DNA of 12,319 nucleotides from Bacteroidota bacterium (GTDB taxonomy: Bacteria > Bacteroidota > Bacteroidia > Bacteroidales > VadinHA17): assembly GCA_016868515.1 (NCBI GenBank), contig VGGM01000012.1:1-12319 (forward strand). Reading direction: 5' to 3'. A program made the position numbers and the translations under genes. Each line of letters opens with the position of its first letter. Position 1 is the first letter of the stretch. This document shows, piece after piece, positions 1 through 7,939 of this stretch. The notes beneath the pieces were generated by a model. That model made no database searches and was not told the DNA's origin. It saw only the letters and a program-made list of their open reading frames with translations.

Positions 1-2074
1 AATGCTTGCCTCATGCACTACGGGCGGAAAGTCGCCTGTTACCTATCCCGAAACAGCCAAAACGGAGGTTGTTGACACTATCTTCGGAACGCCGGTAAGT
101 GATCCGTACCGCTGGCTTGAGGATGACATGTCGGACGAAACAGCCGACTGGGTTAAAAGACAGAACGAAGTCACCTTCGGGTTCCTTTCACAGATACCGT
201 ATCGCGAGGAGATCAAAACCAGGCTGACCGAAAAATGGGACTTTGAAAAGTTCGGAGCACCGTTCCGCCAGGGCGACTATACCTATTTCTTCAGGAATGA
301 CGGACTGCAGAATCAGTTTGTCCTGTACAGGCAGAAGGATGGTGGCGAACCAGAGTTATTCCTTGATCCGAACAAATTCTCAGAAGACGGTACAACCTCG
401 CTTGGCGAGATGGGTTTCTCAAAGGACGGCAGCCTGCTGGCCTACCAGATATCGAAGGGTGGATCGGACTGGAGGGAGATATTGGTCATGAACGCGATAT
501 CGACTGAGGCTATCGGAGACCCGCTAATCGACGTCAAGTTCAGCGGCATCTCATGGCAGGGGAGCGAGGGCTTCTATTATTCGAGCTACGACAGGCCGGA
601 GGGAAGCGAACTATCGGCCATGACCGATCATCACAAGCTCTATTTCCATAAGCTGGGCACCCCGCAGAGTGAAGACAAGGTGGTTTTCGGCGCCGATATC
701 AAGCGTCGCTATGTTAGTGGAGATGTTACCGAAGACGGCCGGTTCCTGGTGGTGACCGCCGCAATTTCGACTACAGGCAACGAGTTGTATATCAAGGACC
801 TGACAAAGCCCGGCAGCAGCTTCACAAAGGTAGTGGACAACTTTAACAACAATAATTTTGTGATCCACACCGAGGGTACGAAGCTGTTTATTGCCACAAA
901 CTTCAATGCCCCCAACATGAGGGTTGTGACAACTGACTTCAGCAACCCGGCTCCCGAAAACTGGGTTGACTTCATACCCGAGACTGAAAACGTTCTTTCA
1001 CCCGCCACCGGCGCAGGCTATTTCTTTGCCAACTATATGATCGATGCCATTTCGCATGTCAAACAGATTGACATCAGCGGCAATGTGGTACGCGAAATTG
1101 AACTTCCGGGCGTGGGTACCGCAATGGGCTTCGGCGGCCGCCGGGAAGACAAGGAGGTTTACTTCACATTTACGAACTACATAACCCCTCCAACCATCTA
1201 CAGGTTCGACCCCGCTGCCGGCGCTTCGGAGGTATTCAAAAAACCTGAGGTAGCATTTAACGGGGATGATTACGAGTCGGTGCAGGTGTTCTACAACTCG
1301 AAGGACGGTACAAAGATTCCGATGATAATCACCTATAAGAAAGGAACCGTAATGAATGGTAAGAACCCGACAATACTATACGGATATGGTGGTTTCAACA
1401 TAAGCCAGACCCCGGGTTTCTCGGTAGCCAATGCACTCTGGCTTGAGATGGGTGGCATATACGCGGTTCCGAACATAAGGGGCGGTGGCGAGTATGGTGA
1501 GAAATGGCACCTGGCCGGCACCAAAATGCAGAAGCAGAACGTGTTTGACGATTTTATTGCAGCCGCAGAATACCTGATTGCCAATAAATACACTTCATCA
1601 GGGTTCCTTGCCCTGAGGGGAGGTTCGAACGGCGGCCTGCTTGTAGGAGCTGTAATGACCCAGCGTCCCGACCTGATGAGGGTAGCATTGCCAGCCGTTG
1701 GTGTTCTTGATATGCTGAGGTATCACAAGTTCACTGCCGGTGCAGGCTGGGCCTACGACTACGGCACGGCAGACGAGAGCGATGAGATGTTCAGGTATCT
1801 GCTTGGCTACTCCCCGGTTCATAATGTACGGGGGGGGGTAAGCTACCCTGCAACACTGGTAACCACGGCCGACCACGACGACAGGGTTGTGCCTGCCCAT
1901 TCGTTCAAGTTTGCTGCCCACCTGCAGGATAAGCACGCAGGAAAGACACCCGTACTGATAAGGATTGAGACTATGGCCGGTCACGGTGCAGGAACCCCGG
2001 TGAGCAAAACTATCGGGCAGTGGACCGACATTTTCGGCTTCACCCTCTGGAACATGGGTATAAAGCAACTGTAA
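1..2074 (+). CDS. Prolyl oligopeptidase (peptidase family S9A), lipoprotein, 5' end cut by window
   Basis: This is a serine peptidase that cleaves short peptides after proline, probably in the periplasm or on the outer membrane. The readable frame begins at an ATG at position 2, but residues 2-5 read LASC, a lipobox. The hydrophobic part of the signal peptide must therefore lie left of the window, so the ATG is internal and the gene is partial. The N-terminal half (about residues 15-415) fits the S9A beta-propeller. The C-terminal half is the alpha/beta-hydrolase domain: YGYGGF at 460-465 (oxyanion-hole tyrosine region), GGSNGG with nucleophile Ser542, DHDDR with Asp626 and substrate-binding Arg628, and His661 in AGHGAG. 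The triad is complete and the visible 690 residues match the family length. No acidic surface-export signal follows the Cys, so a periplasmic location is favoured. The next gene starts 1 nt after the stop. A nine-G run lies at 1830-1838. Confidence 0.93.
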   Translation, partial: MLASCTTGGKSPVTYPETAKTEVVDTIFGTPVSDPYRWLEDDMSDETADWVKRQNEVTFGFLSQIPYREEIKTRLTEKWDFEKFGAPFRQGDYTYFFRNDGLQNQFVLYRQKDGGEPELFLDPNKFSEDGTTSLGEMGFSKDGSLLAYQISKGGSDWREILVMNAISTEAIGDPLIDVKFSGISWQGSEGFYYSSYDRPEGSELSAMTDHHKLYFHKLGTPQSEDKVVFGADIKRRYVSGDVTEDGRFLVVTAAISTTGNELYIKDLTKPGSSFTKVVDNFNNNNFVIHTEGTKLFIATNFNAPNMRVVTTDFSNPAPENWVDFIPETENVLSPATGAGYFFANYMIDAISHVKQIDISGNVVREIELPGVGTAMGFGGRREDKEVYFTFTNYITPPTIYRFDPAAGASEVFKKPEVAFNGDDYESVQVFYNSKDGTKIPMIITYKKGTVMNGKNPTILYGYGGFNISQTPGFSVANALWLEMGGIYAVPNIRGGGEYGEKWHLAGTKMQKQNVFDDFIAAAEYLIANKYTSSGFLALRGGSNGGLLVGAVMTQRPDLMRVALPAVGVLDMLRYHKFTAGAGWAYDYGTADESDEMFRYLLGYSPVHNVRGGVSYPATLVTTADHDDRVVPAHSFKFAAHLQDKHAGKTPVLIRIETMAGHGAGTPVSKTIGQWTDIFGFTLWNMGIKQL

Positions 2075-2075
2075 C

Positions 2076-5000
2076 ATGAAGACACTGTTTACTGCAGCAC
2101 TATGCCTGTTAATGGCATTTCCTGCCGGGGCCCAGAAGAAGGGCGTTCAGGCGCCGGCAGGTATTGATCCTTCACTGATGGCATCTCTTACCTGGCGTGA
2201 GCTGGGTCCGTTCAGGGGAGGCAGAAGCTGTGCCGTAGCCGGGGTGCCGGACAACCCCAACCTGTATTACTTCGGGGCAACCGGAGGAGGTGTGTGGAGA
2301 ACCCGCAATGGCGGCAACACGTGGGAGAATATCTCCGACGGGTTCTTCGGCGGCAGTATAGGAGCCGTTGAGGTAAGCCGCAGTGATAACAATATCATCT
2401 TTGCCGGTGAAGGAGAGAAGACCGTAAGGGGTAATGTCAGCACCGGCTTCGGATTATGGAAGTCTGCCGATGGAGGTACTACCTGGGAACATTCAGGCCT
2501 TACCGATACCCGTATTATAAGCCGCATCCGTATTCATCCTGAGAACCCTGATGTTGTTTATGTTGCTGCACTGGGTGATCTTTACAGGGACAGTGAGGCT
2601 CGCGGAGTATACAAAACAACCGATGGCGGAAAAACCTGGAGACGGGTTCTCTTCACCGATGCAGGCAGCGGTGCGGTCGACCTTACTTTCGACCCCTCCA
2701 ACCCCCGCATTCTTTATGCCAGCACATGGACGGTACGTCGCACACCCTGGTCGCTGAGCAGCGGCGGCTCAGGCAGCAAGCTATGGAAGAGCACAGACAG
2801 TGGCGAAACATGGGTAAATATCAGCGGGAACCAGGGGTTCCCGAAAGGACTGCTGGGCATCATTGGCGTGGCTGTATCGCCTGCAAACCCTTCGCGGGTA
2901 TGGGCTATGGTTGAGAATGAACCCGATGGCGGACTCTACCGGAGCGAAAACGGAGGCGCTTCATGGCAGCGAATTAACAGCGACCGCAACCTGCGTCAGC
3001 GTGCATGGTATTATACCCGGATTTACGCCGACACCCGCGATGCAGAAAGGGTTTATGTGCTTAATGTAAGCTTCCATGCCAGCAACGACGGCGGAAGAAC
3101 ATTCACCACAATAAGAACTCCGCATGGCGATCACCACGACCTGTGGATTGCACCCGAAAACCCGGAAAGAATGATTGTGGCCGATGACGGAGGTGCGCAG
3201 GTAAGCTTCGACAGGGGAAGGAACTGGTCGACGATGTACAACCAGCCCACCGCCCAGTTCTACAGGGTAACCACCGACAGCCACTTTCCTTTCAGAATCT
3301 ACGGTGCACAGCAGGATAACTCGTCGGTAAGGTTGCTGCACCGAAGCGAAGGTTCTTTTATTACAGACAGCGACTGGGAGCGTACAGCAGGCGGTGAAGC
3401 AGGTCACCATGCTCCCTATCCGGAGAATCCTGATATAGTTTTGGGAGGTGAGTACGGCGGACTGATGATAAGGCTTAACCACCGCACCGGAGAGACACAG
3501 GCCGTTAATGTATGGCCCAACAATCCGATGGGCCACGGAGCCAGCGATATGAAATACAGGTTCCAGTGGAACTACCCAATCTTTTTCAGCCGTCACGACA
3601 GCGAGAAGCTTTACACCTTCAGCAACCACGTTCACCTGAGCACCGATTTCGGTCGCAGCTGGAAAACAATCAGTCCCGACCTGACAACCAACGACATAAC
3701 AAAGCAGGGCCCAAGCGGCGGACCGATAACGAAGGACAACACCTCGGTTGAGTATTACTGTACCATTTTCGCTGCTGCCGAATCATTTACCAGCGGGGAG
3801 GTGATATGGACAGGCAGCGATGACGGTCTGATTCACCTTACGCGCAACGGAGGAGGTAAATGGGAGAATGTAACCCCGGCAGCCATGCCGAAGTTCGCCC
3901 AGATTAACACTCTTGAGGCCGACCCGTTCAACGAAGGGGGATTGTTTGTAGTGGCAACCTGCTATAAACTGGGTGACTATCAGCCCTTGCTTTATCACAC
4001 TGCCGATTACGGCAGAAGCTGGAGAAGAATTGACACCGGCATTGACCGGTTGCATTTCACCAGGGTGATAAGGGCCGAGCCGGCCAGGAAGGGTCTTCTA
4101 TTCGCCGGAACCGAATACGGACTATACATATCCTTTAATAACGGAGAATGGTGGCAACCATTCAGGAATAACTTCCCGATGGTGCCGGTAACTGATCTTG
4201 CAGTGCGCGATCGCTCACTTATAGCAGCCACACAGGGGCGCGGCTTCTGGATGATTGACGACCTCTCACCCCTTTATGAGATGGTTGAAGGGAACACCCC
4301 CGGCAGCATGCATCTTTACAAGCCAAAACCCACCTGGCTGCTTAATGCCGGTTCAGGGGGAAGAAGTCTTACGGAGGGTGAAAACCACCCGGCCGGAGCC
4401 ATAATAAATTACTATCTCAAAGAGGTTGACCCCGAAGCCGACTACAGGATTGTATTCAGAAACAGCAGCGGCGAAAGTGTAAAAACCTTCAGCAGCAGGG
4501 CAGGAAAACCGGCCGACCGGTGGCAACCTGTACAGGGAGCAGGCAGGTTTGTATGGAACCTGCGCACCGATGGTATCGACGAGGTGGAGGGAATGATAAT
4601 GTGGTCGTCGGTCAGATCGGGGCCATATGTTACTCCGGGTGAGTATACCGTAAGCCTTGAAAAGGGTACCGAAAAGAGGGAGGCAGAACTGATGATTGTA
4701 AAAGATCCCCGGATTGATGTGACTGGTGATGATCTTGCAGAGCAGTATCGCTTTATTAAGACTGGGATTGCCAAACTGAATGCTGTTAATCAGGCAATCA
4801 GGGAGATAAGGAAGGTCAACGGACAGCTTGCCGACATTGCGGCAAGGGTTGAGAACCCCTCCCTCAAGGGTGATATAGCATCACTGGCAGCCAGGGCCGG
4901 CGAAATTGAGAAGGCCCTATACCAGACACAGAACAGGAGTGCGCAGGACCCGCTGAACTACCCCATACGGCTCAATAACAAGTACGGGCACCTGATTATG

Positions 5001-5168
5001 CTTGCCGGGATGGGCTTTAACCGGCCAACAGAGCAGATGTATGGTGTAAGGGAAGAACTTGAGACACTGATCGATGCAGAACTGGCAGGGTGGGATGAAA
5101 TCAAGAAGTCTCTTACCGGTCTCAATGAAAGGATTAGGGCTGCAGGAGTACCATATATTGTATGGTGA
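2076..5168 (+). CDS. Secreted VPS10/BNR-repeat (Asp-box) beta-propeller protein
   Basis: The protein has 1030 residues and starts with a signal peptide (hydrophobic core about residues 4-19, likely cleavage after PAGA-Q near 19). About eleven Asp-box/BNR motifs of the form S/T-x-D/N-x-G-x-x-W/F occur near residues 77, 131, 181, 239, 290, 336, 377, 522, 589, 642 and 686. They indicate one or two large beta-propellers of the sortilin/VPS10 and GH74-like fold. Residues about 770-876 look like a FlgD-like Ig beta-sandwich, and about 885-1020 is helical and charged. Homologues are often labelled glycosyl hydrolase, but I see no convincing catalytic acid pair, so peptide or glycan binding is as likely. 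The ATG lies 1 nt after the stop of the prolyl oligopeptidase gene with no clear Shine-Dalgarno, which suggests translational coupling. A joint role in exported peptide handling is inference from context. Confidence 0.88.
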   Translation: MKTLFTAALCLLMAFPAGAQKKGVQAPAGIDPSLMASLTWRELGPFRGGRSCAVAGVPDNPNLYYFGATGGGVWRTRNGGNTWENISDGFFGGSIGAVEVSRSDNNIIFAGEGEKTVRGNVSTGFGLWKSADGGTTWEHSGLTDTRIISRIRIHPENPDVVYVAALGDLYRDSEARGVYKTTDGGKTWRRVLFTDAGSGAVDLTFDPSNPRILYASTWTVRRTPWSLSSGGSGSKLWKSTDSGETWVNISGNQGFPKGLLGIIGVAVSPANPSRVWAMVENEPDGGLYRSENGGASWQRINSDRNLRQRAWYYTRIYADTRDAERVYVLNVSFHASNDGGRTFTTIRTPHGDHHDLWIAPENPERMIVADDGGAQVSFDRGRNWSTMYNQPTAQFYRVTTDSHFPFRIYGAQQDNSSVRLLHRSEGSFITDSDWERTAGGEAGHHAPYPENPDIVLGGEYGGLMIRLNHRTGETQAVNVWPNNPMGHGASDMKYRFQWNYPIFFSRHDSEKLYTFSNHVHLSTDFGRSWKTISPDLTTNDITKQGPSGGPITKDNTSVEYYCTIFAAAESFTSGEVIWTGSDDGLIHLTRNGGGKWENVTPAAMPKFAQINTLEADPFNEGGLFVVATCYKLGDYQPLLYHTADYGRSWRRIDTGIDRLHFTRVIRAEPARKGLLFAGTEYGLYISFNNGEWWQPFRNNFPMVPVTDLAVRDRSLIAATQGRGFWMIDDLSPLYEMVEGNTPGSMHLYKPKPTWLLNAGSGGRSLTEGENHPAGAIINYYLKEVDPEADYRIVFRNSSGESVKTFSSRAGKPADRWQPVQGAGRFVWNLRTDGIDEVEGMIMWSSVRSGPYVTPGEYTVSLEKGTEKREAELMIVKDPRIDVTGDDLAEQYRFIKTGIAKLNAVNQAIREIRKVNGQLADIAARVENPSLKGDIASLAARAGEIEKALYQTQNRSAQDPLNYPIRLNNKYGHLIMLAGMGFNRPTEQMYGVREELETLIDAELAGWDEIKKSLTGLNERIRAAGVPYIVW

Positions 5169-5191
5169 AACCGGGGTTTCACCCTGAAACC
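5166..5191. terminator. Alternating hairpin element across two convergent stop codons
   Basis: Three copies of a 7-nt unit lie in alternating orientation: TGAAACC at 5166-5172, GGTTTCA at 5175-5181 and TGAAACC at 5185-5191. The first two form a near-palindrome that begins with the TGA stop of the plus-strand gene and ends with the TGA stop of the minus-strand gene. The last two can form a 7-bp stem with a CCC loop. No T-tract follows on either strand, so a classical Rho-independent terminator is not shown. A weak bidirectional end signal is plausible from its position. Confidence 0.4.
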
Positions 5192-5958
5192 TGAACGGCA
5201 ATACCCAGCTCCTTCACCCTGGCAGCAATCTGTTCAAGCTCCTTTTCAGGGACCTTCTTCAGGTTGCTGCCGGCGGGGGTGGCACGGTGAATTGTGTAGA
5301 TCATCACTTCGCGCGGTGATATTTCCACCAGCGCATCAAGCCACGCCTCAAGCTCACGGGCTGTTGTGTTGTCAATTGCCAGGCCATTGTATTCTCCCCT
5401 CAGGAAAAGCGTCTGTATCACAACATTACCACCGAACAGCTTCAGATTCTCTATTGTTTCTGCAATGGTGTAGTTACTTCCGGGCTGATTGTGAATTTTC
5501 ACCGTCTCATCAAAAGCCGAATCGAGTTTCAGTATGTTGCGGTCGGTCTTCATCAGCGCCTCCCTTATTTCAGGCCGGTTAATCATGGTGGCATTCGAGA
5601 GAACCGCTACCGATGCGCCGGGGCACAGTTCATTGCGCAAGGCGATTGTGTCGTCAATAATGCCGGGAAAATCGGGGTGAATGGTTGGTTCGCCGTTGCC
5701 CGCAAAGGTGATGACGTCGGGTGGCGTTCCATGGCTGCCCATTTCCATCAGTTTTTCCCTCAGCAATTCGCGGACATCGGTACGTGAAGGCAGCTTCTGA
5801 CTGAGATGATCGTGCCTGGTCCACCCGCATTCGCAGTATATGCAGTTGAAGTTGCATACCTTCCTGTCGGCAGGAAGCAGGTTTACCCCGAGTGAAACAC
5901 CAAGCCTCCGGCTGCGTACCGGTCCGAATATTATCTTATCGAAGAGGAAGGTGGCCAT
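5179..5958 (-). CDS. Radical SAM protein, COG0731-type Fe-S oxidoreductase
   Basis: The 259-residue protein has a cluster-binding motif C-x3-C-x2-C at Cys35, Cys39 and Cys42 (CNFNCIYC), with a further Cys44. It should bind a 4Fe-4S cluster and S-adenosylmethionine. GNGEPT at 87-92 is the GGE-like SAM-binding motif. The N-terminal FGPVRSRRLG and the Cys-rich CECGW context are typical of the family annotated as wyosine-synthetase-like radical SAM proteins. In bacteria their substrate is generally unknown, so I assign no reaction. It is the last gene of the minus-strand operon. Its ATG at 5958 lies 2 nt after the amidohydrolase stop, and its stop is 10 nt from the convergent plus-strand gene. 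The protein is short and lacks a SPASM-like C-terminal Cys cluster. Confidence 0.9.
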   Translation of the reverse strand: MATFLFDKIIFGPVRSRRLGVSLGVNLLPADRKVCNFNCIYCECGWTRHDHLSQKLPSRTDVRELLREKLMEMGSHGTPPDVITFAGNGEPTIHPDFPGIIDDTIALRNELCPGASVAVLSNATMINRPEIREALMKTDRNILKLDSAFDETVKIHNQPGSNYTIAETIENLKLFGGNVVIQTLFLRGEYNGLAIDNTTARELEAWLDALVEISPREVMIYTIHRATPAGSNLKKVPEKELEQIAARVKELGIAVQVSG

Positions 5959-5960
5959 AT

Positions 5961-7136
5961 TTATATCACTCTTTTTGCTTTCGACCCGGGAAGCAGCCTT
6001 TTCCCTGCAAGGTCGGCGCCTTCAATCAGTACCAGTCCGGGTCTCTTGCCCGGTTCAATGCTGCCTGCCCATGAGTCCATACCCAGGGCCCTTGCACCGT
6101 TGAGGCAGGCCCATTTAACAAGTTCTTCGAGAGAGAGTTCAGGAAATGCATCCTGCAGTATACGTAGCTCGTTTGTAATACTGAGAGTACTGTTTGAGGC
6201 GAGGCTGTCGGTTCCGACCACAATATTGCATTGTTCATCCCTAAGCATCCGGACAGGTGGCATTTTGCCTGTAATGTAAAGGTTGGAACCTGCACACAGG
6301 CACCACCAGGTATTGCCTCTTTTGTTTACTTCCCTCACAGTAGAAGCATCGGCAAAGGTATTGTGAACCAGGATAAGATTACCTTCAGCTGATGTATGGT
6401 TAAGTATGGCATCGGAATGTGATTCGGGAAGTACCAGGTTATCCTCGTTGATACCCGATCCGCGGTAGTATTCGAAAAGGTCGCCTTCATGCCATTGCAG
6501 CAGGGCCTTCTCCGACTCCGACTCCATGAAATGGATCGATGAAACAGGGTCCCCGTGGGGGTATTCACTTACCATTTTCATCAGCGGAAGCGACATTGAA
6601 TAAGCCGAATGAGGGGTCATATTGTGCCGAAGTTGCCGGTGGAGGGCCTCCCTTGCCACTGCCAGCGCCTCACCGTACCGTCGCCCGGCCGACTCGGGAT
6701 TTATGCCGAAGACCTCAATCAGCGATACGTACTCAATTGAGGAAGACTCTTTAGCCCTGAATGAGCCGGTGCCGTTGCATATGTCGGCACAGGCTACAAC
6801 CCCCGTGGCTGCCATAAGAGAGTCGTACTTAACGGCTTCTTCAACGGCACCCGCAGGTTCATTCTCCCTCAGCCTGCGGATAGCACCTATAAAGTTTGTC
6901 AGTCCGGTACCGACACCAATCCGGTTCCTGTAATGTGACAGTTCGAGATGGCAGTGGCAGTTCACAAAACCCGGAACAATAATACCGTTGTAATATGCCA
7001 GCGATGACCTTTCTGGAAGGTTTCCTCCGGTGTCTGTTACGGAAATAACAGTACCATCACCGGCAGTCTCAATCAGCGGCCTCACCAGCGGTGGCCCGCT
7101 GCACGTAATTACATACTGGGCCGAGAATAGCTTCAT
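5961..7136 (-). CDS. Metal-dependent amidohydrolase (ATZ/TRZ-type deaminase family)
   Basis: The enzyme has 391 residues and a complete set of amidohydrolase motifs: NCHCHLE with His61, His63 and Glu65; TPHSAYS with His176; IHFMESE with His202 and Glu205; LVHNTF with His258; and GTDSLASN with Asp310. This pattern fits deaminases of the cytosine-deaminase/chlorohydrolase branch with one divalent metal. The H-x-H-L-E start resembles aminodeoxyfutalosine deaminase (MqnX/MqnF) of the futalosine menaquinone pathway, but the substrate cannot be fixed from sequence alone. The frame is open up to 7202, which would give 413 residues. I chose the ATG at 7136 because it overlaps the upstream stop as TGATG and because MKLFSAQYVIT is a normal start for the N-terminal beta-strands. 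There is no signal peptide, so it is cytoplasmic. The radical SAM gene follows after 2 nt. Confidence 0.88.
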   Translation of the reverse strand: MKLFSAQYVITCSGPPLVRPLIETAGDGTVISVTDTGGNLPERSSLAYYNGIIVPGFVNCHCHLELSHYRNRIGVGTGLTNFIGAIRRLRENEPAGAVEEAVKYDSLMAATGVVACADICNGTGSFRAKESSSIEYVSLIEVFGINPESAGRRYGEALAVAREALHRQLRHNMTPHSAYSMSLPLMKMVSEYPHGDPVSSIHFMESESEKALLQWHEGDLFEYYRGSGINEDNLVLPESHSDAILNHTSAEGNLILVHNTFADASTVREVNKRGNTWWCLCAGSNLYITGKMPPVRMLRDEQCNIVVGTDSLASNSTLSITNELRILQDAFPELSLEELVKWACLNGARALGMDSWAGSIEPGKRPGLVLIEGADLAGKRLLPGSKAKRVI

Positions 7137-7939
7137 CAGAATACGATTGAGTAGTCGTGCCGGGTAAGTGAAATATTGTTTATCCTGGAATGCTTTTCCC
7201 ACCTGCCCGTCTTCGGGTCGTGGTTTAGCAGCCAGCCTCTTATGGCGGTAAATGATGTGTCGGGAACCGAGGCCGTAAGGGTATATTCGTGAGCCAAATC
7301 ATCCTTCGGCAATGGAGTCTCCTGCCAGAAGCTCGAAACACCCATTGCCGATGTGTCGGCTTTCCAGAACCAGAGGGTAATCCTTGGATTCTCACTCTGG
7401 TCGTCATTGAACACAACCGCGTTAAGCTTCAGGGTGTAGAGGCCCGTATCGGGCAGTATGTACTCGAAATATACAGGATTGGTGATGCCGTCCTCAGGGA
7501 GGGCATATGAGACCCTGCCGGGCCAGAGGTTTTCCATCACCGGCACCTTCTCAATTTGTGACTGCACCTGCGATTCTATAAGGGTAAGCCTTGAAATTAC
7601 CTCGTTGTAGACACGCTGAAGTTTTTTAGGTTTGTTCATGAAGTAATAGCGCAGGGTTTTATCGAGTTGCTCCCTGGTAAATCCGTGTTTGGCAAGAGCC
7701 TCCTGGTAAACTATTACCGAATCCTTGCTCTGGTGTATCTCCCTTATTTCGGGAACTGCCATCAGACCGTCGGTGAGGTACATATCGGTAAGCACAGCAG
7801 AGAGACGTGAGGGTGGTATGAGATCCTTCCGGTCTTCCTTCGTGCGCCGGCTGGTGCATGCTGTAAGTGATATCAGCATAATAATCAGACCAATTGAAGT
7901 ACCTGCCACTATTCGTATGCCGGAGCCCTGACTTTTCAT
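7136..7939 (-). CDS. DUF4296-domain lipoprotein with extra C-terminal domain
   Basis: The 267-residue protein has a hydrophobic signal (about 8-25) and lipobox LTAC, giving lipidated Cys28. Residues about 38-122 match the DUF4296 pattern of Bacteroidota lipoproteins: an IPPSRLSAVLTDMYLTDG helix, then a K-H-G-F-T-x-E-Q-L-D segment and an R-Y-Y-F/L-x-R-V-Y-N-E-V-x-x-R-L segment. Most DUF4296 proteins end shortly after this. Here about 130 more residues follow, rich in beta-strand (for example VYFEYILPDTGLYTLKL), which looks like a separate beta-sandwich. Function is unknown. I chose the ATG at 7939 because it overlaps the permease stop as ATGA. An in-frame start at 7990 would lie inside the permease gene and spoil the signal peptide. 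RR at +3/+4 after the Cys does not resemble a surface-export signal, so it probably faces the periplasm. Confidence 0.85.
   Translation of the reverse strand: MKSQGSGIRIVAGTSIGLIIMLISLTACTSRRTKEDRKDLIPPSRLSAVLTDMYLTDGLMAVPEIREIHQSKDSVIVYQEALAKHGFTREQLDKTLRYYFMNKPKKLQRVYNEVISRLTLIESQVQSQIEKVPVMENLWPGRVSYALPEDGITNPVYFEYILPDTGLYTLKLNAVVFNDDQSENPRITLWFWKADTSAMGVSSFWQETPLPKDDLAHEYTLTASVPDTSFTAIRGWLLNHDPKTGRWEKHSRINNISLTRHDYSIVF

Noticed and set aside
2961..3635. 224-codon minus-strand open frame
   Set aside because: It is antisense to the Asp-box protein, whose repeat motifs are clear in the plus frame; no domain is visible in the antisense product.
6353..6360. CAAAGGTA, a minus-strand TAnnTTTG match inside the amidohydrolase gene
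   Set aside because: It is a short motif expected by chance in coding sequence and is not placed ahead of a gene start.
7137..7202. N-terminal extension of the amidohydrolase to 413 residues
   Set aside because: It would overlap the DUF4296 gene by about 67 nt and adds sequence unlike the family; the TGATG-coupled ATG at 7136 is better.
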